DNA of 14,974 nt from DASRWD01 sp044507975 (GCA_044507975.1 JBIQIQ010000051.1:1-14974); one strand, 5' to 3'; shown: positions 1 through 8,702, counted from the stretch's first letter. Numbers and translations: made by a program. The notes: a model not told the origin generated them from the sequence alone.

Positions 1-770
1 TCTCGGCGAGTCTCGCCGCGGCAGCCGAAGACACCGACGGCGTCTTCGCTGTCATCGAGCGCCTCGACCACCAGGAGGAGCTGGCGGGCTTCGTGGAGGA
101 AGCCGTCGCTCGAGCGGGCGCCGAGCTGACGGGCACCGCGACCGTGGAGCCTGGCCAGTTCGTGTACCTCCCGCTGCTGCAGGAGATCGCCGCCACCGAC
201 GCCGACACCGTGCTGCTGGTCATGAGCTCCGACGCGCAGGAGCTGTTCATGAGCCAGGCGGCCGCGCTGCTACCTGACGCCGAGCTGCTTGGTGTAAGCC
301 CCGTCAGAGGCCAGTCGCGTCCGTACGTGGAGAGGTTCCGTCAGTCCGTGCCGGGCGGAGCCCCGGCCCAGCGCGTCGTGACCTGGGACCCGGCTTTCGC
401 GTCCGACGTCAACGACACGTTCGCCGCTCGGACGGGCCAGCCGATGGAGCCCGCGGCGTGGACAACGTACGCAGCGATCGTGCTGGCCTTCGAGGCTGCG
501 AGGGCCGACCGGCTGGGTTCCGCAGAGGAGCTCGCCGGCTTCCTCGCCGACCCCGCAGCGGAGCTGAGCGTCGGCAAGTCCGAGCCGGTCACATTCCGTG
601 AGGACGGGCAGATGCTCCAAGAGCTCTACGTCATCGATACCGACCCGGAGGCTCCCTGGGGTAGAACGGCCGCTGCGCGGACGGCGCTCGCTACCGTGAC
701 CGAGGTCGTGCCTGCCGAGTTCACGGCAGATGCGGCGCTGCCCTCGTCGGCAGCATGCGAGGCCCCCTGA
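1..770 (+). CDS. periplasmic substrate-binding protein, LivK/type 1 fold, 5'-truncated
   Basis: The frame is open from base 3 to the TGA at 768-770, so the gene enters from outside the window and only about 255 C-terminal residues are visible. Alternating hydrophobic strands and acidic helices (for example ADTVLLVMSSDAQELF) look like a type 1 periplasmic binding fold of the branched-chain amino acid group. Near the end, FREDGQMLQELYVID parallels FRPWDGQLRQSLYLVEID in the binding protein at the right end of the window, so the two are probably distant paralogues. The only visible cysteine lies four residues from the C-terminus. The protein probably acts in the periplasm as a ligand receptor, but its ligand cannot be told. 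Its stop overlaps the start of the quinoprotein gene by 16 bases, so the two are likely co-transcribed and translationally coupled. The signal peptide would lie outside the window. Confidence 0.8.
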   Translation, partial: SASLAAAAEDTDGVFAVIERLDHQEELAGFVEEAVARAGAELTGTATVEPGQFVYLPLLQEIAATDADTVLLVMSSDAQELFMSQAAALLPDAELLGVSPVRGQSRPYVERFRQSVPGGAPAQRVVTWDPAFASDVNDTFAARTGQPMEPAAWTTYAAIVLAFEAARADRLGSAEELAGFLADPAAELSVGKSEPVTFREDGQMLQELYVIDTDPEAPWGRTAAARTALATVTEVVPAEFTADAALPSSAACEAP

Positions 771-2476
771 GGCTCCGGCTCACGGCTAGCCTCCTCGCTC
801 TGCTCTCCTGGGGCGCGCAAGTGACTGCCGGTGGCCCCCCGGGCGACTGGCTGCAGCTCGGCGGAGACCCGTCTGCTACTCGCTTTAGCGAGCTCAAGCA
901 GATCCACGCGGCCAACGTCGGGTTGTTGCAGCTAGCCTGGGCCGCCGAGCTCGGCTTCACGGGGCGCGTGCAGGGCTCCCCCGCAGCTTGGGGTGGCCTC
1001 CTGTTCGTCAGCACCGAGTATGGCGTCATGGCCCTGGACGCCGCCACAGGCGAGCTTCGCTGGGCCTACGACGAGGGAGGGGGCAGGCGCACCGACGCAG
1101 GGCTTCCGGTGCAGGCACCGCGCGGCAGCCCGGTGGTGATCCCCGACGGTGCTAAGCCGGCGGTGATAGTGTCCCTGCCCTCAGCCCCGGCAGTCGTCGC
1201 CCTGGACGCGCTGGACGGCACGCTTCGGTGGCGGAGCGACGTCGGGCACCCGGACTTCGCCGAGGCGCTGAGGACGAACCCGCTGCTGGCAGGCGATGTC
1301 GTGGTCGTGGGCCCCACCGGCGCCGACCTGAGCCCGGTGCCCGGCAGGCTGGTAGCGCTCGACCCGTCGAGCGGCGAGTTGGCGTGGACCTTCGACCTCG
1401 TTCCGGTCGCCGAGGACGACCCGGCCAGGCCGACGTGGTCGCCGTACCCGCCGGGCAGGAGCTACGGGGTCGGCGGCGGCTCCGCCTGGAACGCCGGCGC
1501 CTACGACCCCGTGAACGACGTGATCGTCTACGGCACCGGGCAGCCCGTCCCCTCCGACCGGCTCGACCCGCGCCGCGACGACGGCGTCGGGCCGGTCACG
1601 GCCGACCTGTACACGTCGAGCTTCGTGGCGCTCGACGCGGGCACCGGGACGCTCCGTTGGTACCACCAGGTCGTGCCGGGCGACGAGTGGGGCTACGACC
1701 AGCACACCGTCCCGGTCATCGTAGACCTGGTGGAGGAAGGCATCGCGCGGCGCGTCGCCGTGCTCGCCACGACCACGGGCTTCGTGCTGGCCGTCGACGT
1801 CGCCTCCGGCGCGCTCATCGCCCACCACCGGATGGTGGAGTCCGGGACCGTGCACGTCGGTTACGACGAGGAGGGCAGGCCCGTCCTGGAGCAGTCCATG
1901 CGCCGCAGCACCGTGGACGAGCTCGTGCGCGTCTGCCCCGGCAGCCGGTGGGCCAGCGTGGCGCCCGGCGCCTACAGCCCGGTCCTCGGGCTCCTCTACC
2001 GGCCGAACGACACGGTGTGCGCCAGGCAGGGAGCCGGCAACGCCCCTGACGATTGGCAACCCGGCGGCCGGCCAACCTGGCTGCTCTCCGAGGTGAGGCT
2101 CCCGGAGGACTACTTCGATCGTTGGGGAGCCCTGACCGCGCTGGACCCGGTCAGCGGAGAGGTCGCCTGGAGCTTCGAGGTGCCGTACCCGCACGACAGC
2201 GGGGTCCTGGCGACCGCAGGTGGACTCGTGTTCTCCGCCTTCGCGGACCGGCAGTTCCGCGCCTTCGACGCGCTCACGGGCCAGGTCCTCTGGAGCCAGC
2301 TGCTTACGTCCCACTCCGACGCCGCACCGATCACCTACCTCCTGGACGGCGTCCAGTACGTGGCGGTGATCGCGGGGCGCGATACGTCGGTGCCCAGCCT
2401 TCCCGAGGCCGGCCTCCCCGGCTCGATCGCCGGCCCCGCTACGCTGTTCGTGTTCGCGCTGCCCGACGCGCCGTGA
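755..2476 (+). CDS. PQQ-dependent dehydrogenase-like quinoprotein (eight-bladed propeller), divergent active site
   Basis: This 573-residue protein has a signal peptide (about residues 1-25, basic then LLALLSWGAQVTAG) and is likely periplasmic. PQQ propeller repeats of the pattern ALDAxTGxLRW recur throughout, for example near residues 90-105, 150-160, 195-210, 290-300 and 500-515. The landmarks GGGSAW (W245, PQQ-stacking Trp), AYDP, DLYTSS and PITYLLDGVQYVAVIAG match type I quinoprotein alcohol dehydrogenases; R123 aligns with the conserved PQQ-binding Arg. By motif alignment to MxaF, the Glu metal ligand is D191 (GAD), the Asn ligand is Q263 (GTGQ) and the catalytic Asp of the WDxx motif is G313 (WGYD); D315 falls on the extra Asp of lanthanide enzymes. 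The vicinal Cys pair is absent; only C394 and C422 exist. There is no CXXCH, so no fused cytochrome. The ATG lies inside the upstream gene; no strong ribosome site is visible. Catalytic activity is uncertain. Confidence 0.88.
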   Translation: MRGPLRLRLTASLLALLSWGAQVTAGGPPGDWLQLGGDPSATRFSELKQIHAANVGLLQLAWAAELGFTGRVQGSPAAWGGLLFVSTEYGVMALDAATGELRWAYDEGGGRRTDAGLPVQAPRGSPVVIPDGAKPAVIVSLPSAPAVVALDALDGTLRWRSDVGHPDFAEALRTNPLLAGDVVVVGPTGADLSPVPGRLVALDPSSGELAWTFDLVPVAEDDPARPTWSPYPPGRSYGVGGGSAWNAGAYDPVNDVIVYGTGQPVPSDRLDPRRDDGVGPVTADLYTSSFVALDAGTGTLRWYHQVVPGDEWGYDQHTVPVIVDLVEEGIARRVAVLATTTGFVLAVDVASGALIAHHRMVESGTVHVGYDEEGRPVLEQSMRRSTVDELVRVCPGSRWASVAPGAYSPVLGLLYRPNDTVCARQGAGNAPDDWQPGGRPTWLLSEVRLPEDYFDRWGALTALDPVSGEVAWSFEVPYPHDSGVLATAGGLVFSAFADRQFRAFDALTGQVLWSQLLTSHSDAAPITYLLDGVQYVAVIAGRDTSVPSLPEAGLPGSIAGPATLFVFALPDAP

Positions 2477-5400
2477 GCGGGCGCGAGATCCGGAGCGAGA
2501 CCCCGTAGCGAAGAGCGAGGGAAGCGAGGAACGTCAACAGGCCGAGCAGCAGCCACGCCTGCGGCAGCGCCCGCCAACGTAGGGACCGGTCGGCGGGCGC
2601 CATCTCCAGGTCGGCAGCCGCCTCGTAGACCTCGCCCCCGGACGCCTCGGCGAGGCTGGCAACGGGTACGAGGTCCGAGCGCAGCGCCGTAGCCGGCGGC
2701 AACGGCCACGCCACCGTGCGCGAGGCGCCGGACGCGAGACCCAGCTCGGCCGCGGGTTCCAGAACGACCTCCAGGGCCATCGGGGCTTCCGTTGCCAAGG
2801 TGAAGCTGGCCGCAGCGCGGGCGGGCCCCACCCACTCCAGCCGGCGGCGCCCCAGCTCCTCGCCCTCGGGGCCGGCGAGGGTCACCACGGGCAAGGACGC
2901 AGCAGCCGCGGACGAGGCCTCCCCGGGCACGTCGACGACCACGTCGAGCACGTCGCCTCTGCGGCCGAGTCGCAGCCCCCATGGGTCCCTCACAGGTCGC
3001 TCGGCAGCCCAACGGATCGCCTGGGCCCACAGCGGCCCGAAGGACCCGGAGGCGAGCCACGCCTCCGACCATGGCCCGTCCCCGTCAGAGGTGAACGCCA
3101 CCACCCGGCCCAGGCCGTACCGCCAGCTGGCGAGCAGAGGATCATCGCCCCGGGCGTACGCGTGCACGCTCGCCTCGTCCTTGGCGGTCGTCCGAACGTA
3201 GCCCCCCAACGCTGGCAGAGCGGAGGAGCCGAAGTCACGGAGGAAGTCTGGTGCCCCGCCCTCCGCCCAAGTCGGGAACACCCTGCCCTCCTCGATGGGG
3301 GTGGCGGCGAGCGAGAGCGCCTCCTGCGCCAGCAGGCTGGGGAGCGACCTGAAGTCGAGCGCCATGTGGAAAGCGCCCCCGCTCAGCGCCGCCAGGGTCG
3401 CGAGCTGACGACGATCCGCGGCGTCGCCCACACCTACGAAGCTGGTTGTCACCTCGGACTCCGCCAGGTCGCGCAGGATCCCGGCGAAGTCTCCCTCCTG
3501 GGAGAGGCCGTCCGTCAGGACCACGACGTGCCGCGTCGCGGAGTCCGACGCGCTCATGAGGCCGTGAGCCGCGACCAGTCCCGGGTAGATGGACGTTCCG
3601 CCGGCAGGCGTCACGGAGGCGAGCGCGTCCCGGAAGGCGGCATCGTCGGCGACCGGGGTGAGCGGCAGGACCACGCGCGCCTCCGTGTCGAAGGCGATGA
3701 CCGCGGCGAGGCTGCGCTCGCCCAGCAGCCCAACCGCTTCCAGCGTGGCCGCCTTGGCGACGTCCATGCGGGTAGACGAAGCGACCGGGCCGCTCATGCT
3801 GCCCGAGCGGTCGAGCACGAACGCGAGAGCCACCTCCGGGGCCTCGTCGGTGATGCGCGACGAGAGTGGCGAGACCTCCTCCAGCGGCGTGGCGTAGTAC
3901 CCGCCGGCGCCGAAGGCAGACGTGCCGCCGACGATCGCCAGACCGCCCCCCAGCTCACGGACGTAGCGTTCGAGCAGGGCCTGGTACTCGGGGAACATGT
4001 CGTTGGCGGCGACGTCGACCAGCAGCACGGCGTCGAAACGGCCGAGCCGCTCGATATCGCCGGGCATACGGAAGGGCGTGGCGCGCTCGACGCCGACCCC
4101 CTGGGTCTCGAGCGCCGCTGCCAGCCCTGCTCCACGGGCGTCGTCCAGAGCGACGAGCAGTACCGCGGGCGGCGGGCCGACCACGACCGTGACGCTCTCC
4201 GCGGTCGCCGTGTCCGCTACGCCTTCGGTGGAGAGCGCGAGGCGGTAGACGTGCTCCCCCTCCGCTCCGGCCTGGAGCTCAAGCTCGACCCTCCCGTCGC
4301 CGGCGCCCGCCTCCTCCGTCGACGGCGTCGGCTCGCTGGCGCCCTCGGCGCGACCCGCGGTCAGCTCGGCCTCCAATAGCCAACCGGTGCCCGCAGGCGC
4401 CAGCACGTCGACGGCGATCACGAACCGCGAGCCCGCGCGCACGCGCTCGGGCAGCGAGACGGAGCCGAGCACGGGGGTCGTCGGGCGCGACGGGCCCGTC
4501 GCGGCAGCGCCGTCCCGCACCACGTCGATCCTGGCGCCTGCCGTCTGGGCCGCCTCCGACAAGCGGGCGGCCTCGCCGATGGTGAGCAGCTCGGACTCGC
4601 GCGTCGACACCACGATCCGCAGGTCGTCTGGCGAGCGCTGTACGGCGAGCGCCCGTTCCAGGGCCGATGGGAGGTCGCGTGCCGCGGTGGGCCCGGCCTC
4701 GACCTCCGGGCCGCCTATCCGAGCCCACTGCCACGCCCGTCCCGGCCCCGCGGCCGCTGCGGGCGGCCCTTCGCGGCCGACCCACACGACGGCCTCCCCG
4801 GCTTCGTAGCTCGGCAACGGAACACCGAGGACGCCCAGCGCCAGCGCGACGAGCGCGGCAGCGGCGAGAGCGAGCGGCGCCCGCCAGCGGCGACGTAGGA
4901 CCCTGCGTTGGCGCGAGAGCCCCCAAGCGCCCTCACAGAGCAGGATCAGCCCTCCCAAGGCGGCCAACCAGCGCCATGCGGCCGGCGCGGAACTGCGGGT
5001 AGGCGATTCCGCGACGTCGATCATCGTGCGCGGATCCTGGTCCCCGAGTGGATCAGCCACCACGGGCAGCGACACCGCCCCCGACGGGCTGACGAGGGTA
5101 TACGTGCCCGCTGCTTTCGGCTCGAAGCCGGCGTCGAGCACCGGGCCCTCCCAGACAGCCTGCGCCAGGGGATCCTCGGCGACGGGCGTGGGGGCGGGTA
5201 GCCCCATGAGCGGTTCACCCTCGGGGTCGAGGAGCCGCCAGCCGCCCGCGAAAGCCGCGCGCGGCCACTCGCAGCGCTCGCCGACGCGGCAGCCGCCCGA
5301 CACGTGGGACCAACCGCGCGGCGCAGCCCAGTCGACGAGCGCCGCTACGAACGCGGGGAAGCTCACCTGGGCCGTCCAGTTCGAGGCCTCGAGGTCGAAG

Positions 5401-6779
5401 CCGACCATCACCTGTCGGCCGGCGGTCGTCGTGCGCGCCCAGGCGAACGCTTCGTCCCCTGCCCTCAGGAGGACGGTGGCGCCCGCCGGAACGCTCAGTG
5501 GCGTAGCTTCACTCACGGCGAGGGCCGCGGCATCGACGTCGGCTACGAGCGGATGCGCGCTGGCAGCCATTGCACCCGCCGGCAAAGGACGGGGTGCTCC
5601 CGAGGCGGAGCCGTCCGGCAGGGCGCCCAGCCACAGGACGGATGTCGCCGGCGCCTCGGCGGGGCCTCCCGTGAGGATCAGCAGGTCGAAGAGGGCCGCC
5701 TCCGCGGGGTCCGGCACGGACTCCGACGCGTACACCTCGAGCCCTCCGATCGACGCGAGCGCCCTGAGCAGCGCGGGCAGCGGCTCCCCGACGATCCCCA
5801 CCCGCACGGGGTCGTCGCGCAGCGACAAGGTCCAGGCGTCGTCCTGCGGGACGTGATCTCCGGCGGGACCCCTCACCTGGACCTCCCCGGGTCCCGGCAG
5901 GTCGAGGGGGATGGCGAAGTCTCCGGTACCGCCGCCATCGAGCACCACCTCCGCGGCACCCCAGGGGAGGAACGTGTCGCTGCCCGGGGATCTGTAGGAA
6001 GCCACGACGCGCACAACGTCACCCCGGGAGAACCCGGCGGTGACGACGCGGCCCTCTACGGTCCACTGGTCGGGCCGATCGCCACGCGGCTCGGCCGCCA
6101 CGTCCCCGACACCGACGTTGATCAGGGCGGTCCCGACGCTCACGAAGTCGACCTCGGACGGAGCGAACGCGGCGGCCTCGAGAGCCGCCAGTGCGTTCGC
6201 GGCGCCGAAGGCGTCTGTGACCACGACGACGCGGGACCGCTCGCCCCTGTCCAGGCTGGCGGCGCGGGCAGCCGCCCCTTGCCAGTCGGCCGGGCCAGCG
6301 CTGGGATACACGCCGGCGAGGGCGTCATCGAGCCCCGGCCCGGCTGGCCATCCGTCCGCGAGGAGGCGAGCAACGGGTCCTACGCTCACCAGCGACACCC
6401 GCCCTTGGGCGGCTCGACCGCCCCAGGTCTCTGAGACGGTGCGCCGCGCGGCGTCGAACCGGCTCGGCTCGACGTCGGTCGAGGTCATCGCGAGCGAGGC
6501 GTCGACGAGCACGATCCAGTGCGTGTCAGGAGCGCCCCCCACGACCGGACGTGCCAGGGCCACCACCAGAAGGGCCACGGCGAGGAGCTGCAGCCACAGC
6601 AGCGGCTCCCGCCACGGGAAGCTCCGCTTGCTGGCGACCGGGGCGGTCGAGGTCTGGACCATGCGCCAGACGACGAGGCTAGGCACGACGACGTCGCGCC
6701 TGCGCCGCGCGTGAAGCAGGAGCACCAGCGGCAAAGCGACGGGCAGCAGCCATAGCCAGGCTGGCTGCGCGAAGGTCAC
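2439..6779 (-). CDS. giant BatA/VWA membrane protein, apparent fusion of two VWA proteins
   Basis: The 1446-residue frame starts at a GTG whose GTGA overlaps the DUF58 stop; an upstream in-frame start (6854) would add 25 uncharacteristic residues. The N-terminus is BatA-like: helices at about 9-22 and 60-80, then a VWA domain whose metal site reads DASLA from D93, lacking the second Ser. An Ig-like and amidotransferase-like stretch (about 235-590) leads to two helices (about 604-620 and 633-652). A second module follows: a strongly degenerate VWA-like stretch (about 657-770), an amidotransferase-like fold (from about 871, AIVGGTSAFGAGGYY), an intact VWA domain with DRSGSM at 990-995, and a last helix (about 1409-1427). 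Such modules are usually separate genes. With MoxR and DUF58 upstream, a role in protein complex assembly or metal insertion at the membrane is inferred. The 3' end overlaps the convergent quinoprotein gene by 38 bases. Confidence 0.88.
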   Translation of the reverse strand: MTFAQPAWLWLLPVALPLVLLLHARRRRDVVVPSLVVWRMVQTSTAPVASKRSFPWREPLLWLQLLAVALLVVALARPVVGGAPDTHWIVLVDASLAMTSTDVEPSRFDAARRTVSETWGGRAAQGRVSLVSVGPVARLLADGWPAGPGLDDALAGVYPSAGPADWQGAAARAASLDRGERSRVVVVTDAFGAANALAALEAAAFAPSEVDFVSVGTALINVGVGDVAAEPRGDRPDQWTVEGRVVTAGFSRGDVVRVVASYRSPGSDTFLPWGAAEVVLDGGGTGDFAIPLDLPGPGEVQVRGPAGDHVPQDDAWTLSLRDDPVRVGIVGEPLPALLRALASIGGLEVYASESVPDPAEAALFDLLILTGGPAEAPATSVLWLGALPDGSASGAPRPLPAGAMAASAHPLVADVDAAALAVSEATPLSVPAGATVLLRAGDEAFAWARTTTAGRQVMVGFDLEASNWTAQVSFPAFVAALVDWAAPRGWSHVSGGCRVGERCEWPRAAFAGGWRLLDPEGEPLMGLPAPTPVAEDPLAQAVWEGPVLDAGFEPKAAGTYTLVSPSGAVSLPVVADPLGDQDPRTMIDVAESPTRSSAPAAWRWLAALGGLILLCEGAWGLSRQRRVLRRRWRAPLALAAAALVALALGVLGVPLPSYEAGEAVVWVGREGPPAAAAGPGRAWQWARIGGPEVEAGPTAARDLPSALERALAVQRSPDDLRIVVSTRESELLTIGEAARLSEAAQTAGARIDVVRDGAAATGPSRPTTPVLGSVSLPERVRAGSRFVIAVDVLAPAGTGWLLEAELTAGRAEGASEPTPSTEEAGAGDGRVELELQAGAEGEHVYRLALSTEGVADTATAESVTVVVGPPPAVLLVALDDARGAGLAAALETQGVGVERATPFRMPGDIERLGRFDAVLLVDVAANDMFPEYQALLERYVRELGGGLAIVGGTSAFGAGGYYATPLEEVSPLSSRITDEAPEVALAFVLDRSGSMSGPVASSTRMDVAKAATLEAVGLLGERSLAAVIAFDTEARVVLPLTPVADDAAFRDALASVTPAGGTSIYPGLVAAHGLMSASDSATRHVVVLTDGLSQEGDFAGILRDLAESEVTTSFVGVGDAADRRQLATLAALSGGAFHMALDFRSLPSLLAQEALSLAATPIEEGRVFPTWAEGGAPDFLRDFGSSALPALGGYVRTTAKDEASVHAYARGDDPLLASWRYGLGRVVAFTSDGDGPWSEAWLASGSFGPLWAQAIRWAAERPVRDPWGLRLGRRGDVLDVVVDVPGEASSAAAASLPVVTLAGPEGEELGRRRLEWVGPARAAASFTLATEAPMALEVVLEPAAELGLASGASRTVAWPLPPATALRSDLVPVASLAEASGGEVYEAAADLEMAPADRSLRWRALPQAWLLLGLLTFLASLALRYGVSLRISRPLTARRAARTRTA

Positions 6780-7654
6780 GTGAGGAGCCCCTGCCGGCGC
6801 AGGTCCGTGACGAACCCCTGATCGAGGGAGGTGGCGGCGGAGGTCGACACCCAACGGCCCTCAACGGCCCAGACGGCTGCCCTCACCTGGGCGCCCCAGT
6901 CCTCGACGGCGGCTCGGTAGGCCTCCCACGTGTGGGCGTCGGCCTGCCGCTCGACGACCTCGCCGGACTCCGCGTCGACCAGCCGCAGCGAACCGGTCTC
7001 GCCGCGCCCGCGCGTCTCCGCCTCGCCGAGGACCTGTACGGCGACGATCTCCTGCGCCCTGATCCTCCAGTTGCGCAGCGCCAGAGCGAAGCCTTCCACC
7101 AGCCAGTCGCTGATGACGATGAGCAGACCCGGCTGGGTGAGGCCCTCGAGCGAGCTCGTCGCGAGCTCCGCCATGTCGGCGAGGCGACCGTCAGGCTCGA
7201 CGGCCGCGAGCCTGGCGACCTCGCGGGCCAGCTGCCCGTCGCGGCTGACGACGCCGCCCCACTCGACGCGGCGACCTCTCGCCACCCCGAAGCGGACCTG
7301 GTCGGAGCCGTTGAGCGTGGCCTCGCCGAACACCGCCGCGACGTCGACCGCCCTTCTCCAGGAGCCCGGGTCGACGGCCATCGAGCCGCTGGCATCGAGC
7401 AGCACCGCCACCCTTAACCTTTGCTCGAGATGGAACTGCTTGACGACGGCCTTGCCGTGCCGAGCGTAGACGTGCCTGTCGAGGTGCCGCAGGTCGTCGC
7501 CCGGCTCGTACTCCTTGTACTGCGCGAACTCCATGCCGGAGCCGAGCGCCTTCGAGCGGCGCTCGCCCATCGCGGCGTTCGCGGGGGCCCGCAGTGCGAT
7601 GAGCTTAGAGTGCCCGAGCGCGCGCTTGAGATCGCCTGGCAACGACCGCCTCAT
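6776..7654 (-). CDS. DUF58 / VWA-like protein, MoxR partner (MxaS-like)
   Basis: This 292-residue protein lacks signal peptide and membrane segments, so it is probably cytosolic. The DUF58 signature is clear: YEPGDDLRHLDRHVYAR at about 49-65, followed by a VWA-type metal site DASGSM at 87-92. DUF58 proteins are regularly encoded next to MoxR AAA+ ATPases and are thought to be their adaptors or substrates; MxaS in methanol dehydrogenase loci belongs to this class. The ATG overlaps the MoxR stop in ATGA, and its own TGA overlaps the GTG of the giant VWA gene in GTGA, which strongly supports a single translation-coupled unit. The N-terminus is slightly short compared with DUF58 proteins carrying two N-terminal helices, which are absent here. 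The family call is firm, the cellular role is inferred. Confidence 0.93.
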   Translation of the reverse strand: MRRSLPGDLKRALGHSKLIALRAPANAAMGERRSKALGSGMEFAQYKEYEPGDDLRHLDRHVYARHGKAVVKQFHLEQRLRVAVLLDASGSMAVDPGSWRRAVDVAAVFGEATLNGSDQVRFGVARGRRVEWGGVVSRDGQLAREVARLAAVEPDGRLADMAELATSSLEGLTQPGLLIVISDWLVEGFALALRNWRIRAQEIVAVQVLGEAETRGRGETGSLRLVDAESGEVVERQADAHTWEAYRAAVEDWGAQVRAAVWAVEGRWVSTSAATSLDQGFVTDLRRQGLLT

Positions 7655-8682
7655 CGACTCCGCTGAGTCACCACCCCGATGACCTCGGTGATGAGATCGT
7701 CGACGGAGATACCGGCGGCCTCGCCCTCGAAGTTCACCTGGATGCGATGCCGCAGCGCCGGCAGCGCGACGGCCGCGATGTCCTCGGTCGAGACGTTGTA
7801 GCGCCCGCTCATGAGCGCCCTCGCTTTCGCCGCGAGCACCAGCGCCTGAGCCCCGCGCGGCGAGACGCCGTAGCGGACGTAGCGCCTGACGCGCTCCGGG
7901 GCCTCGGCGAGCTCGGGCTGGGTGGACCGCACCGCCTTGGCGATCAAGGACGTCAGCTCGCTGGAGATCGGGACGCCGCGCGTCCAGCGCTGGAGGGCCA
8001 GGACGTCGGCCGGGCCCAGCGTCGACTCGGGCTCGACGGCCTCGGTGCCCGTCGTGGCGTCGAGGATCGCCTCGAGCATCGGCTGGGACGGGAAGTCGAG
8101 CGAGACTTTGAAGAAGAACCTGTCGATCTGGGCTTCCGGCAGGAGGTAGGTGCCCTCCATCTCGATAGGGTTCTGCGTAGCCAGCACGAAGAACGGCTTG
8201 GGCAGCTCGTACTCGACGCCCATCACCGTGACCGTGCCCTCCTGCATGGCCTCGAGGAGCGACGACTGCGTCTTCGGCGTCGCGCGGTTGATCTCGTCGG
8301 CGAGCACCATCTGGGCGAAGACCGGTCCAGGGTGGAAGGTGGTGCGCATACCCTGGCCCTGGTCGTTGCCGACGAGCGTGTACGTGCCCGTGATGTCGGC
8401 CGGCATGAGGTCGGGCGTGAACTGGATGCGGTTGGACTTCAGCCCAAAGACAGTCCCCAGCGTGCGCACCAGTAGCGTCTTCCCGAGGCCTGGCGCGCTC
8501 TCGATGAGCACGTGCCCGCCGGCCAGCAGGGCGACGGTCACCTGGTCGATGACCTCCTCCTGCCCCACGACCACCTGCCGGACGGCCTCGCGTCCCCGCC
8601 CCAGCCTTGCCAAGGCGTCGCGCAGGCGGCTCTGCTCGTCCGCCGTGTCGAAGGCCGGAGTGTCGATCACACGCTCTTCCAT
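7651..8682 (-). CDS. MoxR-family AAA+ ATPase
   Basis: This 343-residue protein has the full MoxR set: Walker A ESAPGLGKT (61-69), Walker B MVLADE (125-130) followed by INRATPKTQSSLLEAMQE, sensor ATQNP (168-172) and a putative arginine finger R188 in the DRFFF motif, then a helical lid domain ending near VINxQ-like ITEVIGVVTQ. MoxR ATPases act with VWA proteins as chaperones for complex assembly or cofactor insertion; MxaR supports calcium insertion into methanol dehydrogenase. The ATG is preceded by GAGGTGAG, one of the clearest ribosome sites in the window, suggesting strong or independent initiation. It lies 20 bases after the membrane protein gene and overlaps the DUF58 gene by four bases. 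The family call is firm. The client is inferred to be the local quinoprotein. Confidence 0.96.
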   Translation of the reverse strand: MEERVIDTPAFDTADEQSRLRDALARLGRGREAVRQVVVGQEEVIDQVTVALLAGGHVLIESAPGLGKTLLVRTLGTVFGLKSNRIQFTPDLMPADITGTYTLVGNDQGQGMRTTFHPGPVFAQMVLADEINRATPKTQSSLLEAMQEGTVTVMGVEYELPKPFFVLATQNPIEMEGTYLLPEAQIDRFFFKVSLDFPSQPMLEAILDATTGTEAVEPESTLGPADVLALQRWTRGVPISSELTSLIAKAVRSTQPELAEAPERVRRYVRYGVSPRGAQALVLAAKARALMSGRYNVSTEDIAAVALPALRHRIQVNFEGEAAGISVDDLITEVIGVVTQRSR

Positions 8683-8690
8683 CTCACCTC
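8683..8690 (-). promoter_or_regulatory. ribosome binding site of the MoxR gene
   Basis: On the minus strand GAGGTGAG runs directly into the ATG at 8682, placing GAGG four bases before the start. It fixes this start over other in-frame options. Confidence 0.65.
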
Positions 8691-8702
8691 GCGTCGGAGG
8701 GC

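Noticed and set aside
1181..2314. Long minus-strand open frame (377 codons) opposite the quinoprotein gene
   Set aside because: It is rich in Arg, Gly, Ala, Val and His with no family motif, as expected for the antisense shadow of a GC-rich gene with clear quinoprotein repeats.
3162..4379. Plus-strand open frame (405 codons) inside the giant VWA gene
   Set aside because: Arg/Gly-rich composition without domains; the opposite strand holds the intact VWA metal site, so this is a shadow frame.
6780..6854. Upstream ATG adding 25 residues to the giant VWA protein
   Set aside because: The extra residues lie within the DUF58 gene, are polar, and precede a classic BatA N-terminus that begins exactly at the GTGA overlap.
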